The notes: a model not told the origin generated them from the letters alone. 64,000 nucleotides of DNA from Chitinophaga oryziterrae (GCF_009758125.1 NZ_WRXO01000011.1:124001-188000); one strand, 5' to 3'. Counted from the stretch's first letter, positions 52,952 to 61,349 are shown. Numbers and translations: made by a program.

Positions 52952-54571
52952 ATGCAGGTAAGAACACTCATTATCATATTAATTAGCACTTTAGTTGCCT
53001 GCAAACACACGCAACATACTGATAAACAAGTGTTCAGGTACAATGTAACGGAAGGGATCGCTACTATGGACCCTGCTTTTGCTAAAAGTCAATCCGTTAT
53101 ATGGGCAGTAAAGCAAGTATATAACACCCTCGTAGAGCCTGATAATCAGTTAAATATCCGTCCATGCCTGGCGAAGGGCTGGGAAGTGGCGGCAGACCAT
53201 AAAACCTTTGTATTTCATTTAAGAACAGATGTCTATTTTCATGATAATGAATCGTTTATAGGAGGGAAGGGGCGTAAAATGAACGCTCATGACGTGGTAT
53301 ACAGCTTAAAACGCATCATGGACCCGGCTACTGCCTCACCCGGCGCCTGGATTTTCAATGGAAAAGTAGATATCGGTAAAGGATTTACCGCTATCAATGA
53401 TTCAACTTTCCAGCTCACCCTGCTACAACCTTTTCATCCCATCCTGGGAATTCTCAGTATGCAATATTGCTCCATCATACCGCATGAAGTAGTTGAAAAG
53501 TATGGTAAAGACTTCCGTAAACATCCCTGCGGTACCGGACCTTTCCAATTCCACCAATGGGAAGAAGGACAAAGCCTCATCCTGCATAAATACCCCCGCT
53601 ACTTCGAAAAGGACAGTGCTGGTAATCGCCTGCCTTATCTGGATGCGGTGAAGGTGGGTTTCCTGGATAATAAGGCTACAGAGTTCCTCTTGTTCCGCCA
53701 GGGACAGCTGGACTTCATGAATGATATAGACGCTTCCTTCAAGGATGAAGTCTTCACAAAAAGAGGATTATTGAAAAAGGAATGGGTAGGTAAAATGGTA
53801 CTGGAGAAAGGGCCTTACTTAAATGTGGAGTACTTCGGCTTCCTGCTGGATAGTACGAAGGAGGTGGTAAAAGGGTCACCCACACGCCTGAAAAAGATAC
53901 GACTGGCCATTAACTACGGCATAGACCGTGTAAAAATGATCACCTATCTCCGTAACGGGATCGGCATACCTGCCAATGCCGGCTTTGTCCCGGCAGGCTT
54001 ACCTTCCTTCGACACCGTGAAAGTAAAAGGCTATACCTATAATCCCGCACTTTCGGCGCGTCTCTTAAAGGAAGCTGGTTATCCGGAAGGCAAAGGTTTG
54101 CCCGTAATAAAACTGTTATCCATCCCCATCTACGAAGACTTTGCCAATTACGTGGCCAACCAGTTACAGCAGCTAGGCATTAGAATACAGGTAGAAGTAA
54201 TGCAAAAGGCATTGTTAATGGAGCAGACCGCTAAATCAGAAGCCCTTTGCTTCCGGGGCAGCTGGATGGGAGATTATGCAGATGCGGAGAACTACCTGGC
54301 CGTATTCTATAGTAAAAACCCGGCTCCACCCAACTATACCCGCTATGCAAATCCGGCTTTTGACCAGCTATATGAACAGTCGCTTCAGGAGAATAATGAC
54401 TCCATCCGCTACAGCCTCTACCAGCAGATGGACCGCATCATAGTGGCCGATGCTCCCGTTGTACCGCTGTTTTACGACGAGGTCATCCACCTCATCCAGC
54501 CCAATGTACATGGATTGGGTAATAACGGACTCAACTCATTAGAGTTAAGAAAGGTTTACATCTCCCGCTAA
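52952..54571 (+). CDS. Orphan oligopeptide-type solute-binding lipoprotein
   Basis: A 539-residue extracytoplasmic binding protein of SBP family 5 (OppA/DppA type), with lipoprotein leader MQVRTLIIILISTLVAC (lipobox LVAC). Features include NTLVEPDNQLNIRPCLAKGWEV, DGxxF-like FHLRTDVYFHDNE, the MNAHDVVYSLKRIMDP motif and PCGTGPF. It probably binds peptides or related solutes. No ABC permease or ATPase genes are adjacent, so its transporter is elsewhere or it has another role. Confidence 0.9.
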   Translation: MQVRTLIIILISTLVACKHTQHTDKQVFRYNVTEGIATMDPAFAKSQSVIWAVKQVYNTLVEPDNQLNIRPCLAKGWEVAADHKTFVFHLRTDVYFHDNESFIGGKGRKMNAHDVVYSLKRIMDPATASPGAWIFNGKVDIGKGFTAINDSTFQLTLLQPFHPILGILSMQYCSIIPHEVVEKYGKDFRKHPCGTGPFQFHQWEEGQSLILHKYPRYFEKDSAGNRLPYLDAVKVGFLDNKATEFLLFRQGQLDFMNDIDASFKDEVFTKRGLLKKEWVGKMVLEKGPYLNVEYFGFLLDSTKEVVKGSPTRLKKIRLAINYGIDRVKMITYLRNGIGIPANAGFVPAGLPSFDTVKVKGYTYNPALSARLLKEAGYPEGKGLPVIKLLSIPIYEDFANYVANQLQQLGIRIQVEVMQKALLMEQTAKSEALCFRGSWMGDYADAENYLAVFYSKNPAPPNYTRYANPAFDQLYEQSLQENNDSIRYSLYQQMDRIIVADAPVVPLFYDEVIHLIQPNVHGLGNNGLNSLELRKVYISR

Positions 54572-54677
54572 ATTTAACATTTTACCAACATGGCTACTGC
54601 GGCTATTTGGGGTATTATATAAACCATATCTATCCCTGATACGCAATTATCAATATGATTTACAATCATTTTTGGGC

Positions 54678-54685
54678 TACCTTTG
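54678..54685 (+). promoter_or_regulatory. -7 promoter element of the desaturase gene
   Basis: A perfect TAnnTTTG box, TACCTTTG, lies 31 bp before the ATG; no -33 TTG at standard spacing. Confidence 0.55.
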
Positions 54686-54716
54686 CGCCTAATTATTTAC
54701 ATTTTATAAATTTGAA

Positions 54717-55484
54717 ATGACTGCGATTTTAATATTCTTTTTTGTACACTGGTTCATGTCCTTGTTTTTTCACACCTTTTTCCTGCACAGGTATGGATCA
54801 CACCAGATGTATACAGCAACTAAAGGTTGGGAGAGAGTGTTTTATTTTAGTACATGGTTTTTCCAGGGTACCTCTTATTTAGTGCCACGCGCTTATGCTG
54901 TAATGCACCGTATGCACCACGAGTACAGTGATACTGAAAAAGACCCGCATTCTCCGCACTTCTTCAAAGATGTGTGGCATATGATGGTGCAGACACGCGC
55001 TATGTACAACGACTTTGTTACACGTAAAAACACACCCGATCCTAAATTCACTGAAGACCCATTACCAGAATGGGACGCAATGGACAAATTTGGTGATCAC
55101 TTCGCTACCCGTATCGTATGGGCAGCAATATATATCGGTTTCTATATCGTATTTGCTCCAAGCTGGATCTGGTTCCTGCTGTTGCCAATCCACTTCCTGA
55201 TGGGCCCAATCCAGGGTGCAGTAGTAAACTGGTGCGGTCACAAATACGGTTATAGCAGCTTTGATAACCATGATCAGTCTAAAAACACCAGTCCCTGGGG
55301 TATCCTGTTAATGGGTGAACTGTTCCAGAACAACCACCACAAATTCAAAGACAGTCCTAACTTCGCAAAGAAATGGTTTGAGTTCGATCCAAGCTATCAG
55401 GTAATGAAGGTGTTCAACTTCATAGGTATCATTAAACTGAAAACTGCAAAAGTGAAAGTAGTGAAGATGAAGGCAGCTGCCTGA
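54717..55484 (+). CDS. Membrane fatty acid desaturase
   Basis: A 255-residue acyl-lipid/acyl-CoA desaturase with several hydrophobic helices and the three histidine boxes that hold the di-iron centre: HTFFLHRYGSH (about 19-29), HRMHHE (about 64-69) and QNNHHK (about 203-208). A further NWCGHKYG adds the usual fourth ligand group. It introduces a double bond into membrane fatty acids. It ends in a basic Lys-rich tail. It has its own promoter and a 20-bp-stem terminator. Confidence 0.92.
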   Translation: MTAILIFFFVHWFMSLFFHTFFLHRYGSHQMYTATKGWERVFYFSTWFFQGTSYLVPRAYAVMHRMHHEYSDTEKDPHSPHFFKDVWHMMVQTRAMYNDFVTRKNTPDPKFTEDPLPEWDAMDKFGDHFATRIVWAAIYIGFYIVFAPSWIWFLLLPIHFLMGPIQGAVVNWCGHKYGYSSFDNHDQSKNTSPWGILLMGELFQNNHHKFKDSPNFAKKWFEFDPSYQVMKVFNFIGIIKLKTAKVKVVKMKAAA

Positions 55485-55497
55485 TGCTTCTAAAGAT

Positions 55498-55541
55498 AAA
55501 AAAGAAAGGCTCCGTTCATAAGAACGGAGCCTTTCTTTTTT
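55498..55541. terminator. Very strong terminator after the desaturase
   Basis: A 20-bp perfect stem (55498-55517 with 55522-55541), loop ATAA, A-rich and T-rich at the ends, so it can work in both directions. Confidence 0.93.
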
Positions 55542-55633
55542 ATTATATATTTTAATCTATTGATAATCAGTAGTAAAAAAGCATTGAAATATTAGTGTAT
55601 ACTGATAATATGCTGAGAATCTGTGCATTAGCA

Positions 55634-55726
55634 TATATAACCCGTATATAAGCCCTATATAACCCGTATATAACAGGTATATAAGCCGTACTTATATAGA
55701 TAGGGCTTATATACCTGTTATATACC
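55634..55726. repeat. Array of 11-bp TATATAA repeats with inverted copies
   Basis: Five direct 11-bp units lie end to end: TATATAACCCG (55634), TATATAAGCCC (55645), TATATAACCCG (55656), TATATAACAGG (55667), TATATAAGCCG (55678). Two inverted units follow after a 14-bp gap (55703-55724). The last direct and the inverted units form a perfect 22-bp inverted repeat (55666-55687 with 55704-55725). The unit is close to one helical turn. The interval 55542-55819 has no gene. Confidence 0.85.
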
Positions 55727-55819
55727 AATCTGTTTACGGTTATATAGCGTTTTATGTTGTTTTTGACGTTTATTACAGGCATGGGGCCTATTGGTTTCAC
55801 CCGTATTAACCGTATACTT

Positions 55820-56410
55820 TTAAAATCTCCTGAAGTACCCATAAGTTGCCATCTGCAACATCGGCTTATCTCCAACAGTATCTCCGTAAGCGTAAATATC
55901 ATCGTAACCGGAGAGATCAAACTGCTGCCGGATGCGGTTCACCTTTTCTTCTCCGTTACAATTCACACCATGTATCCTGCCGGTAATCTTTGCATTCCTG
56001 ATCTCCAACCGGGTGCCGATACACCCGATCCCCAAACTCTCACACCAGGGCGCTACCCACTCCTGACCGGAAGCTGTCACCACACTCACCTGGTGACCTT
56101 TGGCCAGATGTTGCCTGATCGCATTCAACGCGCTGTCCCGTACGAGAGAAGGCAAACGATCGCGGCAAAACTCCGCACAGCGCTCACGAAAAACATCTTC
56201 CGGCATATTCCGGAAAAAGTATTGCAGCACTAACTGCTTGATAGCCTGGTTGGAAACCAGCTTCATCTTAAATAATATCAGCGCAGGGGAAAGGACCAGC
56301 AGCCCCATATAAAGAGACGCTTCACCTTTATGATAGCGGATGATCTCGAACAATGTATCCTTCCGCGTAATAGTACCATCAAAATCAAAAAAAGCAATAG
56401 ATGGTTTCAT
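55820..56410 (-). CDS. HAD-IB phosphatase of the polyprenyl-phosphopentose cluster
   Basis: A 196-residue HAD subfamily IB (SerB-like) hydrolase with motif I FFDFDGTITRKDT (Asp9, Asp11), motif II VVTASGQEW, a basic mid-region and motif IV YGDTVGDKPML. A hydrophobic stretch (GLLVLSPALILFKMKL, about 36-51) may touch the membrane. It is the last gene of the operon with UbiA, DprE1-like and DprE2-like enzymes, 1 bp after the latter. The inferred task is to remove the 5-phosphate from polyprenyl-phosphoryl-5-phosphoribose, a step done by a PAP2-type protein (Rv3807c) in mycobacteria. Confidence 0.85.
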   Translation of the reverse strand: MKPSIAFFDFDGTITRKDTLFEIIRYHKGEASLYMGLLVLSPALILFKMKLVSNQAIKQLVLQYFFRNMPEDVFRERCAEFCRDRLPSLVRDSALNAIRQHLAKGHQVSVVTASGQEWVAPWCESLGIGCIGTRLEIRNAKITGRIHGVNCNGEEKVNRIRQQFDLSGYDDIYAYGDTVGDKPMLQMATYGYFRRF

Positions 56411-56411
56411 A

Positions 56412-57143
56412 TCAGAGCTTTAATTTTTTGAAAATACTTTCGGGTATAGATTTGATAATGAGCATGATATAACGCCAGAACCATTTGGTATACACCGTAT
56501 TCTTTTTTGCCTTCGCCGCTTTGTACACAGCTGTAGCTACCTGCTGTGGCTGTGCTGTTAATAACGGAGGTAAGGTGAGATTTTCCGTCATACGGGTATA
56601 TACGAAACCTGGTTGTACACTCAGCACATGCACGCCTTTGTGAAACAGGCGGTTACGCAAGCCACTGAGATAAGCGGTAAAACCTGCTTTGGCGCTTCCA
56701 TATATGTAATTACTCTGTCGTCCACGCTCACCGGCTACAGAACTGATGCCGATAATAGTACCGGTACCACGGGCTGCATAATCATCAGCCACGATATTGA
56801 GTATGGAAACTGCGCCTGTATAATTAGTATTGATAATGCGGGCAGCCTCGGTCCAGTCGGATTGTGCCTTTTCCTGGTCGCCGAGGTATCCGAACACACA
56901 GACGGTGATATCCGGCTTCACCGGCAGACCCGCATAAAAAGCAGCATGACTGTTAAAGTCAGTCGCGTCAAAGCTAAAAACACTTGCCTTCACATGACAA
57001 CGGATCTGAAGGTCCTGTTGCAGGGCATTCAGCGAACCTGCATTGCGGGCAGCTAATTGTATATCGTATTTTTCACCGGCAAACTGACGGGCGATAGCTA
57101 TGGCCATATCGGAGCCAGCTCCTAAAATAAGAACAGTAGGCAT
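56412..57143 (-). CDS. DprE2-like short-chain dehydrogenase
   Basis: A 243-residue SDR with the nucleotide motif LILGAGSDMAIAIA (about 5-18), Ser in GISSVAGERG and YGSAKAG with the catalytic Tyr-x3-Lys. The segments SSVAGERGRQSNYIYGSAKAG and the C-terminal IKSIPESIFKKLKL closely recall mycobacterial DprE2, which reduces the 2-keto intermediate to polyprenyl-phospho-arabinose. It lies 20 bp after the DprE1-like gene and 1 bp before the HAD gene. Assignment of the exact sugar is an inference from the cluster. Confidence 0.88.
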   Translation of the reverse strand: MPTVLILGAGSDMAIAIARQFAGEKYDIQLAARNAGSLNALQQDLQIRCHVKASVFSFDATDFNSHAAFYAGLPVKPDITVCVFGYLGDQEKAQSDWTEAARIINTNYTGAVSILNIVADDYAARGTGTIIGISSVAGERGRQSNYIYGSAKAGFTAYLSGLRNRLFHKGVHVLSVQPGFVYTRMTENLTLPPLLTAQPQQVATAVYKAAKAKKNTVYTKWFWRYIMLIIKSIPESIFKKLKL

Positions 57144-57163
57144 ATAAAAAGTTTAAAATCAGG

Positions 57164-58498
57164 CTATTTTTCGGTTAATAACAGCCTGTCAGATTGTACG
57201 GAGCGGAATACCTGATCCCCATTATACGTTTTAACAATAGCAGCGAATTTCTGTGCGTTGGGGTAACTGTTCCAGAACACTTCCTGTTTCATTCGCGCAT
57301 CTTTTGAGAGATATAACCGGCCACCATATTGCAGTACAATGGCATCCAGTTCATCCAGGAACTCAAACAGACCTTTCCGCACCGGGAAATCCAGGGCAAG
57401 GGTATAACCCTCCATCGGGAATGAGATCAGGCTTTCCTGTTTACCGAATACCTTTAGTACAGCCAGAAAAGATCCCAGGCCTTTGTCACTGATCCTTTGC
57501 AGGATCTTAACCAGACCGTCTTTCTTTTCCAGTGGTAATACAAACTGGTATTGTACAAAGCCTGCTTTACCATAACCACGGTTCCAGTGCAGGATCGCGT
57601 CCAGCGGATAGAAGAATGGTTCGTACGACACTACATTGTTGATCTCACGTTTGGTGTTCTTGTTATAATATAACCAGTTGAATGCCTTAACGGTAAACGT
57701 ATTAAGTATAAAGGAGGGGAGATTAAATGGAACGGTGAGCTTGCCCTTACCCGGAACTTTTAAAATGTCTTTCCGCTGGCTGTCGCTCAATTGATCTGCA
57801 GTAGCATGTTCGCCTACTATCAGGATACCCCGGCCAAAAGAATCGCCTTTCTTCAGGCAATCAATCCAGGCCATGGAGTAAGTGTACTTGTTATATTCTT
57901 CAAATAAACGGATCAGGTCTTCCAGATTACGGGCCTTGATCTGCTTTTGTTTGATATAGGCAGTTTCGATCTTCTTTAAATAAAACCTCACCCTGGTAAT
58001 GATACCGGTCAATCCCATACCGCCACAGGTAGCCCAGAACAGGTCTGGTTCCACCAGCGCAGAACAGGTAATGGTATCCTTGTTACCGGTAATTACGTCC
58101 ATGCTGATGATATGATTGGAAAAAGAGCCATCCACATGATGGTTTTTACCATGTACATCAGAGGCGACCGCGCCACCTACCGTAATGAATTTTGTACCGG
58201 GGGTAACAGGGAGGAACCAGCCTTCAGGAACGATAATCTCCAGGATCTGGTCTAAAGTAATACCGGACTGGCACTCAAAAATACCATTAACGGTATCAAA
58301 AGCCAGCACCTTATCGTACTTGAGGGTAGATACGCTGAAAGTTGCCAGTGAAGCATCTCCATAGCAGCGGCCATTGCCACGCGCTATTATTGAATTGTGG
58401 GAGGATATAAAATCCTGTATCTGTTCATCCTGCGAAAATGTTGATTCATCGCAGGAGAGAGCTGGGTAGTTGCCCCAGTTTGCCAACCGTTTTTCCAT
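57164..58498 (-). CDS. DprE1-like FAD-dependent polyprenyl-phosphoribose 2'-oxidase
   Basis: A 444-residue VAO-fold flavoenzyme. IIARGNGRCYGDAS (about 37-50) and TVGGAVASDVHGKNHHVDGS (about 106-125) are the FAD-binding motifs and closely match mycobacterial DprE1. DLFWATCGGMGLTGII and GGRLYLSKDAR (Lys399, matching catalytic Lys418) are also kept. The position of Mtb Cys387, the benzothiazinone target, is Ala368. It should oxidise C2 of lipid-linked ribose. Its start overlaps the UbiA stop by one base (TAATG), indicating coupling. Confidence 0.9.
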   Translation of the reverse strand: MEKRLANWGNYPALSCDESTFSQDEQIQDFISSHNSIIARGNGRCYGDASLATFSVSTLKYDKVLAFDTVNGIFECQSGITLDQILEIIVPEGWFLPVTPGTKFITVGGAVASDVHGKNHHVDGSFSNHIISMDVITGNKDTITCSALVEPDLFWATCGGMGLTGIITRVRFYLKKIETAYIKQKQIKARNLEDLIRLFEEYNKYTYSMAWIDCLKKGDSFGRGILIVGEHATADQLSDSQRKDILKVPGKGKLTVPFNLPSFILNTFTVKAFNWLYYNKNTKREINNVVSYEPFFYPLDAILHWNRGYGKAGFVQYQFVLPLEKKDGLVKILQRISDKGLGSFLAVLKVFGKQESLISFPMEGYTLALDFPVRKGLFEFLDELDAIVLQYGGRLYLSKDARMKQEVFWNSYPNAQKFAAIVKTYNGDQVFRSVQSDRLLLTEK

Positions 58499-59385
58499 TA
58501 CTCAAAAAAACTTTTGTTAGTGGGTAAATAAATAAGTACATAAAAGCTAAGCACCCACAGGAGTATGGTTAATTGAATAAAACGATCTTTATATAGGATT
58601 TTGGTAGGAGAACCTGTATTGTTCTCTACGTATGTTATTTGCAAATATCGTAATAATCCGCCAATTACAAAAAGGCAGGTATAGTAAAGGCGATAGGTAT
58701 GGAAACGCTCCATGGTCTCAGGGGCCATGGTATACATGAGGTAGGCTACAATGATCACAGCAGATACCAGGGCCAGCATCACATTCATGAAATCCATATT
58801 ATACCCCTTGGACGCTTTCCGCATATCTTTTCCCAACTGGGTCTTGATCAGCACATCATCCCGGCGTTTGGCAATCGCCATAAACAACGCCAGCAGAAAG
58901 ACCATGATCATCAGCCATTCAGACACGGCAACATTCGCAGCCACACCACCTGCTTTGATCCTCAGCACAAAACCAGTTGATAAAATAAGTATATCCAGGA
59001 TGGAAATATTCTTCAGTCCAAAAGTATATAACACATTGATGATGAAATAAATACCTACAACGAATGCGAATTTTGGTTTCACATACCAGGCCAGCGCTCC
59101 ACCTATCACCAGGCATAACACAAAGACCACCAAAGCCGCAGGTTTTGATACCGCCCCTGATGCCAGCGGACGTTTACATTTAACAGGATGGTTTCGGTCG
59201 GCCTCTATATCCTTGTAATCATTTATAATGTAGATGCTGCTTGCAACCAGACTAAATGCGAAAAACCCGATCAGTATCCCGACTATTTTTGACAGATCGA
59301 AGATTTCTCCGGCAAAGAACAGCGGTATATACAGGAAAAGGTTCTTTACCCAATGGGAAGGTCTAAGTAATTTAAAATATTGCAC
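58498..59385 (-). CDS. UbiA-family polyprenyl-phosphate phosphoribosyltransferase
   Basis: A 295-residue polytopic prenyltransferase. The motif NDYKDIEADRNHPVKCKRP (about 55-73) matches the Rv3806c (decaprenyl-phosphate 5-phosphoribosyltransferase) subfamily better than quinone-type UbiA enzymes, as do GLKNISILDILILSTGFVLRIKAGGVA and the late KDRFIQL. It would transfer phosphoribose from PRPP to polyprenyl phosphate at the inner membrane. The first codon is GTG at 59385; no earlier ATG fits. It heads the four-gene operon, 16 bp after an 18-bp palindrome. Confidence 0.9.
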   Translation of the reverse strand: MQYFKLLRPSHWVKNLFLYIPLFFAGEIFDLSKIVGILIGFFAFSLVASSIYIINDYKDIEADRNHPVKCKRPLASGAVSKPAALVVFVLCLVIGGALAWYVKPKFAFVVGIYFIINVLYTFGLKNISILDILILSTGFVLRIKAGGVAANVAVSEWLMIMVFLLALFMAIAKRRDDVLIKTQLGKDMRKASKGYNMDFMNVMLALVSAVIIVAYLMYTMAPETMERFHTYRLYYTCLFVIGGLLRYLQITYVENNTGSPTKILYKDRFIQLTILLWVLSFYVLIYLPTNKSFFE

Positions 59386-59400
59386 GGGGATTAATCTTTA

Positions 59401-59418
59401 TATCTTGGCGCCAAGATA
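59401..59418. promoter_or_regulatory. 18-bp palindrome upstream of the UbiA operon
   Basis: TATCTTGGCGCCAAGATA is a perfect palindrome 16 bp before the GTG of the UbiA gene. On the minus strand its TATCTTGG overlaps a -7-like position, 22 nt after a TTG, so a bound dimer would block the promoter. It is a likely operator; the regulator is unknown. Confidence 0.55.
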
Positions 59419-59473
59419 CGATGGATTATGGAACAAATGGCAACTAAAAACATCAAACTTCCGTTAATTCTAC

Positions 59474-59481
59474 TATTTTTG
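59474..59481 (+). promoter_or_regulatory. -7 promoter element of the glycosyltransferase gene
   Basis: TATTTTTG matches TAnnTTTG and lies 44 bp before ATG 59526, divergent from the UbiA operon. Confidence 0.45.
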
Positions 59482-59525
59482 AGCCCATTCTGATAAATTA
59501 TTCATCAATATTCCCCCCTTTGGTT

Positions 59526-61208
59526 ATGTCGTCAGTTTATACTCCATTCAGTAAAAAAAGCGCTTTCATCACTGAACTGATCATCATTATAGGATTGGCG
59601 CTTGTTCCCCTTTTTGTTACATTCCCTTATCGCGTAAACATTTTTCTATCCTGGGAAGGTGCTTACCGGCTTTCTCAGGGACAGGTTCCCTACAAGGATT
59701 TCGGATTACCATTAGGATATGGCTTTTGGTTAATGCCGGCCTTATTCTTCAAACTCTTTGGCGCACAGCTCATTTCACTGGTAAAAGCCCAGGTGCTGAT
59801 GAACATTCTGGCCGGATTAGCTTTCCGGTCTATTCTTAAAAGCCTGGATGTTAAGCCCGTATTGCGTATCGTTTCAGTATTACTCTTCGTATTATCTTAC
59901 TCCTTCTTCAACTTCTGGCCCTGGTACAACCAAACGGTGATCGTGTATGAACTTATCGGACTGGCATTCCTGTTCCGTTTCCTTACAGGTCCCAAAGGCC
60001 GTATACAGTTCCTCTTTTTATTCCTCTCCGCATTTTTCACCTTCCTGTCTTTCTTTACGAAACAGGACGGGGGTGGACTCGCACTCCTGCTGTCTCTTGC
60101 TTTACTGGCCTGTAACAGCCTCCAGGAAAAGAGATGGTGGGACATCCCTATGTTCCTGGCTTTCTACGGATTAGTGGCGGCTACCATTATTCTGCCTTTA
60201 GTCCCTTATGGTTTCGGCTACTGGTTCAACCACGGACAGCCGCCACATAATTCCCGTTTGTCTTTATACGATATTATATCCGAAATACTGGCCCAGTCCC
60301 AGTGGATCAAATTATATGTATTGCTGGTGGTATTATGCCTCATTCCGGCGTTCCGTGAATGGAAATCTTTCTGGAGTAATAAGAAAGAAGTGTTATTTGC
60401 ACTGCTTACCCTGGGCATCCTGGCAGAAGCGTCCATTTTCCAGGTAACGAGTTATACGCCTCCTGATAATAACATCTTCTTTCATGCCTTTGCCTTTGCA
60501 TTCATCGCTTCCCGTTTACAGGAACAATTGAAAATCAACCTTTCTTCCTGGAAACCCTTTGCTATAATGACGCTGTTGGTGATGTTCTGGTGGTCAGGCA
60601 CTTTCTGGAAATACCTGGATAAAGTAGTGTCCCGCGTATTACCTCCAAAAGTCCAGGTAAAGGAAAATGCGGATGCTGATACCACATATGCAAAGTATAA
60701 TCCCCAGGTAAGCAAAACAGGTGAAAACGTGGTTTCCCGGAATAACTATATGAATGAAGGAGATCCGAATGACGTGCCTGTTTCCGAATGGATCTTCTCA
60801 AACCTGGAGCCTTTTAAGAAAATCTATATGCCGGCATCTACGGTACATGGTATGGAAAGGATAATGGCCTTACCTATTGTAAAGGAAAAGAAGGATAGTC
60901 TTAAGATGCTGAATATGACCGAATTAACACCATTGGCTAAAGCCATGCCTTACCAGCTGGAAACAGGCTCAGATATCCCTTTATGGTATCATCTGGGTGT
61001 GGGAATGTTCAACCAGCAGTTACATACTTATGCGCAAAAGATCAGGGCACATCATTACGATATCGTATTATACGAATATGCTCCCGCCAATAATAACTTT
61101 TACCCTTTTGCGATTCAGCAGGAGCTGAGGGATAATTATCACAGGATAGATACCTTCCTGGCTCCCCGTCGTCCAACCAATGCTACTATTGAAGTCTATG
61201 TGCGATAA
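59526..61208 (+). CDS. Polytopic GT-C-like glycosyltransferase
   Basis: A 560-residue membrane protein with roughly ten hydrophobic helices in the first 360 residues. The first periplasmic loop LSWEGAYRLSQGQVPYKDFGLPLG (about 37-60) resembles GT39/ArnT-type enzymes that use polyprenyl-phosphate sugars. The C-terminal ~200 residues form a soluble periplasmic domain. The divergent operon makes a polyprenyl-phosphopentose, so this is a candidate pentosyltransferase. Acceptor unknown. ATG 59526 is preferred to an in-frame TTG at 59520. Its stop codon lies inside a long hairpin. Confidence 0.78.
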   Translation: MSSVYTPFSKKSAFITELIIIIGLALVPLFVTFPYRVNIFLSWEGAYRLSQGQVPYKDFGLPLGYGFWLMPALFFKLFGAQLISLVKAQVLMNILAGLAFRSILKSLDVKPVLRIVSVLLFVLSYSFFNFWPWYNQTVIVYELIGLAFLFRFLTGPKGRIQFLFLFLSAFFTFLSFFTKQDGGGLALLLSLALLACNSLQEKRWWDIPMFLAFYGLVAATIILPLVPYGFGYWFNHGQPPHNSRLSLYDIISEILAQSQWIKLYVLLVVLCLIPAFREWKSFWSNKKEVLFALLTLGILAEASIFQVTSYTPPDNNIFFHAFAFAFIASRLQEQLKINLSSWKPFAIMTLLVMFWWSGTFWKYLDKVVSRVLPPKVQVKENADADTTYAKYNPQVSKTGENVVSRNNYMNEGDPNDVPVSEWIFSNLEPFKKIYMPASTVHGMERIMALPIVKEKKDSLKMLNMTELTPLAKAMPYQLETGSDIPLWYHLGVGMFNQQLHTYAQKIRAHHYDIVLYEYAPANNNFYPFAIQQELRDNYHRIDTFLAPRRPTNATIEVYVR

Positions 61209-61302
61209 GCACCTGAACAGGTTCAAAACAGGTCTGTCTTACGTTTATCTTACGTTGAAAAACGTAGGATAAGCGTAAGACAGACCTGTTTTAATGCTTA
61301 TC
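61204..61302 (+). terminator. Giant hairpin at the glycosyltransferase 3' end
   Basis: Arms 61225-61256 and 61261-61292 pair over 32 bp with two G-U wobbles and a GAAA tetraloop. Outer GATAAGCA/TGCTTATC (61204-61211 with 61295-61302) adds eight more. The wobbles are compatible only with the plus-strand RNA, so it probably folds there. T-tract is only TTTT, so it may be a terminator, stabiliser or mobile palindrome. Confidence 0.75.
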
Positions 61303-61349
61303 AGAAGCTCTTCATATCCTGATCATCTGCTTCCTGTGAATAACTTATT

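Noticed and set aside
55634..55726. Possible CRISPR array
   Set aside because: The units are 11 bp, contiguous and without unique spacers, and no cas genes are present.
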